Assembly (NCBI RefSeq): GCF_016937655.1
Contig: NZ_JAFHKL010000007.1
Span: 248,001 to 312,000, forward strand
Direction of reading: 5' to 3'
From: Chromobacterium alkanivorans
GTDB taxonomy: Bacteria; Pseudomonadota; Gammaproteobacteria; Burkholderiales; Chromobacteriaceae
DNA length: 64,000 nucleotides
Of this stretch, positions 56,110-63,171 are shown piece after piece (position 1 is the first letter of the stretch; every line of letters begins with the position of its first letter). Under the pieces are notes generated by a model, which saw only the letters and a program-made list of their open reading frames with translations, searched no databases and was not told where the DNA came from. Made by a program: the position numbers and the translations under genes.

Positions 56110-56559
56110 TCAGCGATTGCGCAGGCGGATGCGGCGGAAGCGCGCTTCCAGATTGAACCGCTGCCCCAGCGCCAGGTAGAGCTGGTGTTGGCTATCCACA
56201 TGGCGGTAAACCCGGACCCGGTCGGCGCCCAGCAACATCATGATTTCCAGATAGTTGAAGAAACCCATCCACTGGTAGCGCCCGCCGCGATCGTCAAAGT
56301 CGATGTCGCGGGCGACACGGCTGAGCAGGCCCTTGCCGACGTATTCGCGGTTGTCCTTCAGCCATTGCAGCAGGTGAGCCGCGCATTCGCGGCCATAAGC
56401 GGCATCGGCGGGAGCATCCTTGCTGGGCGCGGGCATTTGCCAGTAATGCGCATAGGTGCGGCCGGGGCAGAAGCGGACGAAGGGGAGCAGCGCTTCCTGC
56501 TGTTCCAGCGAGCGCAATTTGTAGCGACGACGACGGGGAAAGGTTTGAGCGTGATGCAT
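56110..56559 (-). CDS. phage-associated protein of unknown function under C4-like control
   Basis: The 149-residue basic protein begins MHHAQTFPRRRRYKLRSLEQ and includes RYQWMGFFNYLEIMMLLGAD. I do not recognise a function. The ATG at 56559 follows AGGAG. Its long leader carries a C4-like antisense RNA with two complementary targets, and a leader frame stays open across the start region, as in P1/P4-type ant/icd loci. By position it could be an antirepressor- or Icd-like regulator, which is inference only. Confidence 0.7.
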   Translation of the reverse strand: MHHAQTFPRRRRYKLRSLEQQEALLPFVRFCPGRTYAHYWQMPAPSKDAPADAAYGRECAAHLLQWLKDNREYVGKGLLSRVARDIDFDDRGGRYQWMGFFNYLEIMMLLGADRVRVYRHVDSQHQLYLALGQRFNLEARFRRIRLRNR

Positions 56560-56617
56560 GGTGTTTCTCCTGCTGTGACACAAGATAAACCACCTGCCGG
56601 GCAAGGCTGAGGTATTG

Positions 56618-56644
56618 GGCAGGCGCGTGGCAGGATTGGCGTAC
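56618..56644 (-). promoter_or_regulatory. target sites of the C4-like RNA
   Basis: ACGCCAATC (56642-56634) and GCGCCTGCC (56626-56618) are each nine-base perfect complements of segments in the upstream C4-like RNA. They lie 60-85 bases before the start codon of the 149-residue gene, inside a frame that stays open past that start. Confidence 0.55.
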
Positions 56645-56659
56645 CGGACTGTCTCCAAA

Positions 56660-56785
56660 CCGGCGAGTGCATGGCACTCCCCCACCATGCGCCTGCCAGA
56701 TGGCGCGGCCATGGTAAAGCAGCCCGCGCAGCATGCTGCGTAGGCTACAAAATGGAGATGTGCCGGGACGCCAATCCCGGGTGCC
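56660..56785 (-). ncRNA. C4-like antisense RNA
   Basis: On the minus strand three hairpins follow one another: CCGGGA-TTGGCG-TCCCGG (56780-56763), AGCC.ACGCAGC with GCTGCG.GGGCT (56744-56718) and GCATGG/CCATGC (56690-56669). Two segments are perfectly complementary to sites further downstream in the same leader: GATTGGCGT pairs with ACGCCAATC (56634-56642), and GGCAGGCGC (56697-56689) pairs with GCGCCTGCC (56626-56618). Two antisense/target pairs within one leader is the defining layout of phage C4 RNA. Exact ends are not known. Confidence 0.65.
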
Positions 56786-56902
56786 GCATGTGGGCGGCAA
56801 CGGGGGGATTGTTGCCGACCGGGTGCGGAGGGTCAAGGCGTGGAGGCAAGGCTTGCGCCAGCCACGGCGATGCCGGCGAAATTTTCCTTGTAATTCAATT
56901 GT

Positions 56903-56937
56903 TTCCCTAACCGGCTTTAAAAGCCCCGCGGCGGGCC
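56903..56937 (+). repeat. direct repeat, left copy, and stump of a fibre-assembly-type gene
   Basis: TTTCC.TAAC.GGCTTTAAAAGCC followed by a GCGGCGG-rich stretch recurs at about 60250-60283, where it spans the 3' end of the fibre-assembly gene. In the same frame the left copy reads P-N-R-L-stop, against S-K-R-L-stop at the right copy, so it may be the 3' stump of a lost homologue. The rest of 56786-56902 shows no gene. Confidence 0.5.
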
Positions 56938-56955
56938 GTGCGGCATCATGTAGCC

Positions 56956-57339
56956 ATGACCCGCATATCCGACATCTCCTCCTTGCACTGGCAGCCGGCC
57001 TTGCAGGCCCGCGATCAGGCATCTCCCGCTGACATCGTCGAGAACCTCGACGACATCCATCAGGCCTTGCGCATCATCCTGGGCACGCCCAAGGGCAGCG
57101 ATCCGCTGCGGCCGGAGTTTGGCAGCGATTTGTTCCATTACCTGGACTACCCGGTGGACCGTGCGCGGCCGCATGTGGTGCGCGAGGCGGTGGAGGCGAT
57201 CAGCCATCCGCTGTACGGCGAACCGCGCGTCACGGTGGCGCGAGTGCTCTACAGCGTTGGCGGCAACGGCGACGCGCGGCTTACCGTGCAGTGGCGGCTG
57301 GCCGACGGCGTGATCCGCGAAACCGAGTTGCGGCTATGA
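56956..57339 (+). CDS. phage baseplate protein W (gp25-like)
   Basis: The 127-residue protein has the GPW/gp25 pattern: DIVENLDDIHQALRIILGTP, KGSDPLRPEFGSDLF and YLDYPVD. This protein is part of the baseplate wedge of P2-like contractile tails, related to type VI TssE. No strong ribosome binding site precedes the ATG at 56956. No V spike gene is upstream, and the J gene that normally follows W is displaced to 60384. Confidence 0.9.
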   Translation: MTRISDISSLHWQPALQARDQASPADIVENLDDIHQALRIILGTPKGSDPLRPEFGSDLFHYLDYPVDRARPHVVREAVEAISHPLYGEPRVTVARVLYSVGGNGDARLTVQWRLADGVIRETELRL

Positions 57340-57998
57340 GCGCGGTGGCGGCAAGCAAGGGGACGGCGCCCAATATCCTGGCCAAGGACGAGCGTTTCGG
57401 CCACCTGGCACAGCTCACTACCCGGCTGGGCGACGCCGATCTGAGCACCTTGCTGGTTTATCTGGTGGATCAGGTGGACGCCGGCTGGCTGCCGGCGCTG
57501 GCCGAGCAGTTCCATGTCGCCGGCGACGAGGGCTGGCGCTTGAGCCAGGGCGAGCGCCAGCGGCGCGAACTGATCAAGCAGTCCATCCACTTGCACCGCA
57601 GCAAGGGCACGCGCTGGTCCTTGCAGCAGGTGCTGGCCACGCTGGCCTTGTCCGGCCAGATCAGCGAATGGTTCGAATACGCCGGCAAGCCTTATCACTT
57701 CAAGATCCAGATCGACCTGGCCGCGCGCGGCATCGACGCCGCCACGCTGGCGGCGCTGGAAGCGATGATCAACGAGTACAAGAACGCCCGCTCGGTGCTG
57801 GAGCGGCTGGCGCTGGTGTTGAGCAATCGTAGCGCCGTGCCGGTGCTGGCGCTGGCCACCCAGGCCGGCGAGCTGGCCACGGTCTATCCCTTCCAGCCGG
57901 AGTCGCTGGAGCAAGGCGCAAGCTTGAGCGTCGCGCTGGCGCTCGACTGCGTGGAAACCGCCACCGTCTATCCATTTCAGCGCGCAGCGCTGCGCTAG
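57336..57998 (+). CDS. phage tail protein I, first copy, ending at an amber codon
   Basis: The 220-residue protein is a P2 gpI-type baseplate component: FGHLAQLTTRLGDADLSTLL, LAEQFHVAGDEGWRLSQGER and LIKQSIHLHRSKGTRWSLQQ. Its ATG overlaps the W stop. The C-terminus carries two imperfect repeats around E.ATVYPFQ. After the TAG at 57996 the frame continues for 22 codons with a third such unit (SVETVTLYPAA) before TAA at 58065-58067, so the original protein was probably longer. A homologue lies at 61522-62178. Confidence 0.88.
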   Translation: MSAVAASKGTAPNILAKDERFGHLAQLTTRLGDADLSTLLVYLVDQVDAGWLPALAEQFHVAGDEGWRLSQGERQRRELIKQSIHLHRSKGTRWSLQQVLATLALSGQISEWFEYAGKPYHFKIQIDLAARGIDAATLAALEAMINEYKNARSVLERLALVLSNRSAVPVLALATQAGELATVYPFQPESLEQGASLSVALALDCVETATVYPFQRAALR

Positions 57999-58096
57999 CA
58001 GGCACCGGCAATGCTGGATCTGGCCTATGTCAGCGTCGAGACGGTCACGCTTTATCCCGCAGCATAAAACCTTTGAACCCTTCCCAGGAGCAATCG

Positions 58097-59653
58097 ATGG
58101 CCAATGAGTTTTTCACGCTTCTCACCGCCAGCGGCAAGGCCAAGCTGGCGGCGGCGCAAGCCAACGGCGCGCCGCTGCAGATCAGCCAGATGGCGGTGGG
58201 CGACGGCGACAACGGCGGGTATTACACGCCCAGCGAGAGCCAGACCGCGCTCAAGCACGAAACCTGGCGCGGCGTGCTCAACCACCTGGCGGTGGATCCG
58301 AACAATTCCAACTGGGTGGTGGCGGAGGCGGTGCTGCCGGACACCGTGGGCGGCTTTTACATCCGCGAGGTGGGGCTGTTCGACAGTCGCGGAGATCTGA
58401 TCGCCGTCGGCAAATTCCCTGAGAGCTACAAGCCGCTGCTGGCGGCCGGCTCCAACAAGCAGCTCTATGTGCGGATGATTCTGGAAGTATCCAACACCGC
58501 GGCGGTGACCTTGCTGGTGGACCCCAGCGTGGTGCTGGCCACGCGCTCGGTGGTGGAGCAGCGCATCGCCGAGGAGCTGGCGAAGCGGGATGCCAAGCCG
58601 CGGGATTTCCATCCGCTGCAAACCTTTCCGGCTCAGGCCTACCGCCGCAATGTGCTGATCAATGGAGGTTTTGACGTGTGGCAGCGCGGCGCCAGTCAGA
58701 CCGCGAGCGGTTATGGCTCGGTGGACCGTTGGCTTTTGGATCTGGGGGGCGGCCCGCTTGGCGGCGCGACCTTGTCGCGGATGGATGCGAGCATTGCCGA
58801 GGCCGAAATCTTGGGGGCGACGACGAGCTTCATGCGTCTGACGCTGAGCAAGCCGCCGACCAGCAAGGTCAACGAGTACTGCCAGGTGTGTCAGCCGGTG
58901 GAAAACCTGCGCCGTTTTGCTGGCAAGCGTCTGACCTTGAGTTTCTGGGCTAAGGCGGATCAGCCACGCAAGATGGTGGCCTATGTCGAGCAGTGGCTGA
59001 AGAGACCGCCAGCCGCATCCGACAAGATCAGGGCGCTGGAGGCAAGCTCGGTGGAACTGACGACCCGCTGGCAACGCTTTGTCTTCTCTTTTTCCTCGCC
59101 CAGCTTGCAGGGCCGTGAACCGGGAAGCGAGGCGTCTTTAGCGGTTTTTCTTGGGGTGTCCTACAGCGATGCCTACCCGGCCTTGAATGCGATTACCGGC
59201 GCGCAAACCGGCACTTTCGACATTGCCCAGGTGCAGTTGGAGGAGAGTCCGGTGGCGACGCCGTTCGAGTACCGCAGTTTTGGTGAAGAACTGGCTTTGT
59301 GCCAGCGGTACTTTGAAAAAAGTTATCCGCTAAGTGATTTTCCTTCCAAGAATTATGGCGCAGGTTCTACCTCTGCACCGGCTATCGTCGGCAAAATGTT
59401 CCATTTGAATGTTGGGGTTGTTGGTGATAGGCAAATTAATATGACTATCCCATTTATGGTGGAGAAGCGTATTGAGCCGGCTATTGTGATTTATGACGGC
59501 TTGGGCGCGGTAGATAGAATGACCACAAATAATGGAAATGGCGTCATTCCAGTAAATAAATCGTGCTCTACCAAGTTTGTAAATATGATTCCCCCTGTTA
59601 GTCCAAGTATTAATTGGATTGCATGTCATTGGGTTGCTGATGCTGAGATTTAA
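58097..59653 (+). CDS. phage tail fibre protein, first copy
   Basis: The 518-residue protein has a P2 gpH-type N-terminus (about 1-150, ISQMAVGDGDNGGYYTPSES and GGFYIREVGLFDSRGDLIAV) that attaches the fibre to the baseplate. A beta-rich domain starts with NVLINGGFDVWQRG (about 184). The final 120 codons, from about 59290, are clearly lower in GC than the rest and should form the receptor-binding tip, probably acquired by exchange. The ATG at 58097 follows AGGAG. Confidence 0.9.
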   Translation: MANEFFTLLTASGKAKLAAAQANGAPLQISQMAVGDGDNGGYYTPSESQTALKHETWRGVLNHLAVDPNNSNWVVAEAVLPDTVGGFYIREVGLFDSRGDLIAVGKFPESYKPLLAAGSNKQLYVRMILEVSNTAAVTLLVDPSVVLATRSVVEQRIAEELAKRDAKPRDFHPLQTFPAQAYRRNVLINGGFDVWQRGASQTASGYGSVDRWLLDLGGGPLGGATLSRMDASIAEAEILGATTSFMRLTLSKPPTSKVNEYCQVCQPVENLRRFAGKRLTLSFWAKADQPRKMVAYVEQWLKRPPAASDKIRALEASSVELTTRWQRFVFSFSSPSLQGREPGSEASLAVFLGVSYSDAYPALNAITGAQTGTFDIAQVQLEESPVATPFEYRSFGEELALCQRYFEKSYPLSDFPSKNYGAGSTSAPAIVGKMFHLNVGVVGDRQINMTIPFMVEKRIEPAIVIYDGLGAVDRMTTNNGNGVIPVNKSCSTKFVNMIPPVSPSINWIACHWVADAEI

Positions 59654-59684
59654 TTAATTGACAGGGAGAGTGAGAGTGAATGCC

Positions 59685-60269
59685 ATGTATCGTTTAACTA
59701 ACCAAGCAGATGGGGTGATTAGATCTGTTGATGGAGCTTATATCCCTAAAGGACATCGCTGGTGGGATGAGTATGAGCTCTGGTTGCAACAAGGTAATCA
59801 ACCGGAGCCGCAGTTCTTGCTGTCGGAGTTACAAGAACAGTGGCTACGAGATATTGATGCCGCCACCGAGACCACCCGCAGCGCAATTTTCGGTAGTGAG
59901 CCGCGTCTGGCCGAATACCAGCGCGCCGCCGCCGAGGCGCAGGCGTTCAAGGACGCCGGCTACAAGGGCGAGGCGCCGCCGGCGGTGCGTTCCTGGGCCG
60001 AGGCCAAGGGCTGGGACGGCCGGCAGGCGGCGGACAGCATCCTGGCCAAGGCGGCCGCCTGCGAGCAGGCGCTGTACGCGATCCGCGACGCGCGCTTGAA
60101 GGGCAAGGAGGCGGTGCGTCAGGCCGCGGACGAGGCGGCGGCGCGCGCGGCGGCCGACGAAGCGGTGTCCCGGCTGCAGCAACTGGCCGCCGGCGACTTC
60201 GCCGCCGCGCCGGAAACCGAAGCCGGGCGCGCCGGCAATCTGTTCAAGTTCTTTTCCAAACGGCTTTAA
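59685..60269 (+). CDS. tail fibre assembly-type protein
   Basis: The 194-residue protein starts MYRLTNQADGVIRSVDGAYI, with WWDEYELWLQQGNQPEP, a pattern of fibre-assembly (Tfa-like) proteins that help the preceding fibre trimerise. The first 55 codons are low in GC like the fibre tip; the Ala-rich helical C-terminal part is GC-rich. In-frame GTG starts at 59670 and 59676 are alternatives. The stop codon lies in the right copy of the direct repeat. Confidence 0.78.
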   Translation: MYRLTNQADGVIRSVDGAYIPKGHRWWDEYELWLQQGNQPEPQFLLSELQEQWLRDIDAATETTRSAIFGSEPRLAEYQRAAAEAQAFKDAGYKGEAPPAVRSWAEAKGWDGRQAADSILAKAAACEQALYAIRDARLKGKEAVRQAADEAAARAAADEAVSRLQQLAAGDFAAAPETEAGRAGNLFKFFSKRL

Positions 60270-60283
60270 AAGCCAGCCGGCGG
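60250..60283 (+). repeat. direct repeat, right copy
   Basis: TTTCCAAACGGCTTTAAAAG followed by CCAGCCGGCGGCG matches the sequence at 56903-56937 upstream of W. The shared core is CGGCTTTAAAAGCC. The two copies bracket the W-I-fibre-assembly segment. Confidence 0.55.
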
Positions 60284-60383
60284 CGTGATGATAGATCATG
60301 TCCTCATCCGCCGCTTCTTTAGGCCGCCGCGCCGGCCAGTAGCTGGCCGCCGGTCGCGGCGCTCCACTCAAGGACGTTCTCCC

Positions 60384-61529
60384 ATGACCCCAGATTTGCC
60401 CAAGTTCATCGACGACGATCCGCATACCGTCACCGCCGAGTTGATCGACGCCTATCAGAAAATGAGCGGCAAGACACTCTATCCCGGCCAGGTGGAGCGC
60501 TTGTTGATCGACTTGATCGCCTATCGCGAAAGCGTGGCCCGCGCCGCTTTCAACGACGCCGGCCGCCAGAACCTGGTGGCCTTCGCCCGCGCGCCGATGC
60601 TGGATTACCTGGGCGAGCTGGTCGGCGTCAGCCGGCTGCCGGCCCAGCATGCGCGCTGCACGGTGCGCATCGTCTTCGCCCAGCCGCTGGCATTGGCGCA
60701 GGTGATTCCGGCGCAGACCCTGGTGGCCGGCGGCGGCGTGCAGTTCCAGTCGCTGGCCAGTCAGATCGCGCCGGCAGGCAGCGCCAGCGTCGACGTGCCG
60801 GTCAGCGCGGTGGAGGCCGGCGCCGCCGGCAACGGCTTCGTGCCGGGCCAGATCAACGCTCTGGTGGATGAGCTGGAGGTGGACGCCAGCGTGGTCAATA
60901 TCGACACCAGCGCCGGCGGCGCCGACGCCGAGGACGACGAGCGCTTGCGCGCGCGCATCCGGCTGGCGCCGGAATCGTTCAGCGTGGCCGGCAGCGCTGC
61001 CTCCTATCGCCACCACGCGCTGCGCGCGCATCAGGACATTGCCGACGTGGCGGTGATCAGCGCCAGCCTGCAGCAGCAGAACGGCGAGCTGCAAAGCGCG
61101 AACCAGGTGCCGCCCGGCGTGGTGCGGCTCTACCCGCTGACCAAGACCGGCATGCCGTCGGGCAGCCTGCTCAATGTGGTGGCCGCCGCCTGCAGCGCCG
61201 ACCGGGTGCGGCCGCTGACCGATCTGGTGGAAGTGCTGGCCCCGGAGGATTACGGCTACCAGGTGCGCGCGCGGTTGACGCCGTATCGCGACATCGATCC
61301 CAAAACGGTGCAGCAACAGGCGCAGGCCGCCGTCGGCGCCTTCGTGCAGGCGCAGGCGGAACGGTTGGGCCGCGACATCGTGCCGTCGCAGCTGATCGCC
61401 ACCTTGTCGGTGCCCGGCGTTTACCAGGTGACTTTATTGGAGCCGGCCGCCACCCGGGTGGTGCCGCCGCAGGGCTGGTCGCACTGCACCGGCATCCAGC
61501 TGGAAATGACCGGAGGCCAGGATGGCTGA
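60384..61529 (+). CDS. phage baseplate protein J (gp47-like)
   Basis: The 381-residue protein is a baseplate wedge component: GQVERLLIDLIAYRESVARA, YLGELVGVSRLPA, AEDDERLRARIRLAPESFSV and YRHHALRAHQDIADVAVISA fit the family. The ATG at 60384 follows AAGGA; the preceding 100 bp have no gene. It overlaps the second I gene by eight bases, the normal J-I arrangement. Confidence 0.93.
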   Translation: MTPDLPKFIDDDPHTVTAELIDAYQKMSGKTLYPGQVERLLIDLIAYRESVARAAFNDAGRQNLVAFARAPMLDYLGELVGVSRLPAQHARCTVRIVFAQPLALAQVIPAQTLVAGGGVQFQSLASQIAPAGSASVDVPVSAVEAGAAGNGFVPGQINALVDELEVDASVVNIDTSAGGADAEDDERLRARIRLAPESFSVAGSAASYRHHALRAHQDIADVAVISASLQQQNGELQSANQVPPGVVRLYPLTKTGMPSGSLLNVVAAACSADRVRPLTDLVEVLAPEDYGYQVRARLTPYRDIDPKTVQQQAQAAVGAFVQAQAERLGRDIVPSQLIATLSVPGVYQVTLLEPAATRVVPPQGWSHCTGIQLEMTGGQDG

Positions 61530-62178
61530 CATTACCCCCAATCTGCTGGCGCGCGACGCGCGCTTCGGCCCGCTGGCCCGGCTCAGCGAGCGCCTCGGCG
61601 ACATCGATCCCGGCGGTCTGCTGGTCTACCTAGTGGATGAGGTGAAGCCGGATTTGCTGCCCTTGCTGGCCGAACAGTTCCACATCGACGGCGACGAGGG
61701 CTGGCGCTTGACCCAGACCGAGCGGCAGCGCCGCGATCTGATCAAGCAGAGCATCGAGTTGCACCGCCACAAGGGCACCCCCTGGGCGCTGCGCGAAGTG
61801 TTCCGCATTCTCGGAGTGACGGTGGAATTGGAGGAGTGGTGGCAGCGCCGGCCGCCGGCCGCGCCCTACACCTTCGAACTGACCGCCTGGGCCAACGATA
61901 ATCTGTTGCCCGGCCAGGCCTTGTTGAATCCAGAGCTTTACCGTCGGCTGCGACGCATGGTGGAGCTGGCCAAGCCGGCGCGCAGCACCTACCGCTTCAA
62001 GCTGGGCGCGCGCTTCAACGGCCGCCTGGGCCTGGCTTCCGCCGCCCAGGCGCGCGCGCTGATCCGCCGCCGCGCCGAAGCCGCGCCGATGCGGCTGGCG
62101 CCGCAGCAGCCGCTGACCCTTTCTTCCGCCGCGCAGATCTATGGCGTGGTCCACCTCAGCATGGAGGCATTGTTGTGA
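61522..62178 (+). CDS. phage tail protein I, second copy
   Basis: The 218-residue protein is homologous to the one at 57336-57998 through the first 110 residues (FGPLARLSERLGDID, LAEQFHIDGDEGWRLTQTER, LIKQSIELHRHKGTPWALRE) but has an unrelated C-terminal half. It overlaps J and the next fibre gene, the canonical P2 order J-I-H. Confidence 0.9.
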   Translation: MADITPNLLARDARFGPLARLSERLGDIDPGGLLVYLVDEVKPDLLPLLAEQFHIDGDEGWRLTQTERQRRDLIKQSIELHRHKGTPWALREVFRILGVTVELEEWWQRRPPAAPYTFELTAWANDNLLPGQALLNPELYRRLRRMVELAKPARSTYRFKLGARFNGRLGLASAAQARALIRRRAEAAPMRLAPQQPLTLSSAAQIYGVVHLSMEALL

Positions 62179-62861
62179 GCACCCCTTTGACACCTCTCAT
62201 CACCTCGGCCGGTCTGGCCGCGATCTGGCGCGCCAGCAATGACGGCGTGTCCGCGCAGATCAGCCACATCGCTCTGGGCGACGGCGCTTACGCGCCGACG
62301 CAGGGCCAGACCGCATTGCGCAGCGAACAGGCGCGCTATCCGATCGCCGGCGGCAAACGCTTGGGCAATACCCAGATTCACCTGACCGCCATCGCCGACG
62401 ACGCCAAGGCGTTCTGGGTGCGCGAGATCGGTTTCATGCTGGCGGACGGCACCTTGTTGGCGGTCTGGTCCGATCCCAAGGCGGCGCTGGCCTACAAGGC
62501 CGCCGACGTGCAGCTGCTGCTGGCCTACGACTTGGCCTTGAACGCGCTGCCGCCGGACAGCGTTACCATCCAGTCCAGCGGCGCCGATCTCAATCTGAGC
62601 CTGGCCAGCGAGTTGGCGGCTGTGGCCGCCGCCCAGATCAGCGAGGCCACCCGCGGTCTGGAGCGCGATGATCGCATCCGCGCGCAGGAGGACAAGCAGC
62701 AGGCGCTGGAACCGCAAGTCGCTGCGCTGCAAAGCCAAAGCCGGGCGTTGGAGCAGGAGCATGCCGCCGACAAGCGCGCCGGTTTGGAACTGGCCACCGC
62801 CAATGCGGCGGCGATTGTCAGTCTTCAGCATTGGTTCGTGAAACAGCGTTTGGGTGCTTGA
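62175..62861 (+). CDS. tail fibre attachment protein, second copy, short
   Basis: The 228-residue protein has the fibre N-terminal domain (about 1-150, AQISHIALGDGAYAPTQGQT, RYPIAGGKRLGN and FWVREIGFMLADGTLLAVWS), then a coiled coil (about 165-215) rich in Glu, Gln and Ala. There is no receptor-binding domain. It may be an adaptor to which the following separate tailspike binds. ATGA overlap with the second I gene. Confidence 0.87.
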   Translation: MSTPLTPLITSAGLAAIWRASNDGVSAQISHIALGDGAYAPTQGQTALRSEQARYPIAGGKRLGNTQIHLTAIADDAKAFWVREIGFMLADGTLLAVWSDPKAALAYKAADVQLLLAYDLALNALPPDSVTIQSSGADLNLSLASELAAVAAAQISEATRGLERDDRIRAQEDKQQALEPQVAALQSQSRALEQEHAADKRAGLELATANAAAIVSLQHWFVKQRLGA

Positions 62862-63171
62862 GCGGGCGGATCGCGAGGGGAAGCGGGCAGCCAAGCGTTG
62901 CGGAGGAAACCATTTTTAGCCGCAGAGGCGAAATGTGCTGATGCTGTTGGCGCATTGCATGCGGCGACAGAGACCGCATCCAGCGTTTGCTGTAGGGCTT
63001 CCCCGTCTTAGCTCATGCGCACGCGTATTTCAGGTATGGGTATTAATTATTGAATTTATTAATTTAAATATTAAGTAATTGCGGGTTTGCCGCAGACGCG
63101 TGTGGGTAAAGACGGTTTGGATGTCAGCCGAAATGGCTGTGTGTTGTGGTTTGACTTTAAGGAGAAAAGAG
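62862..63171. other. 310-bp gap with a sharp drop in GC
   Basis: No gene is seen. From about 63040 the sequence turns AT-rich (TATTAATTATTGAATTTATT and TAATTTAAATATTAAG), marking the junction to the low-GC tailspike module. A ribosome binding site AAGGAG ends the gap. Confidence 0.6.
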
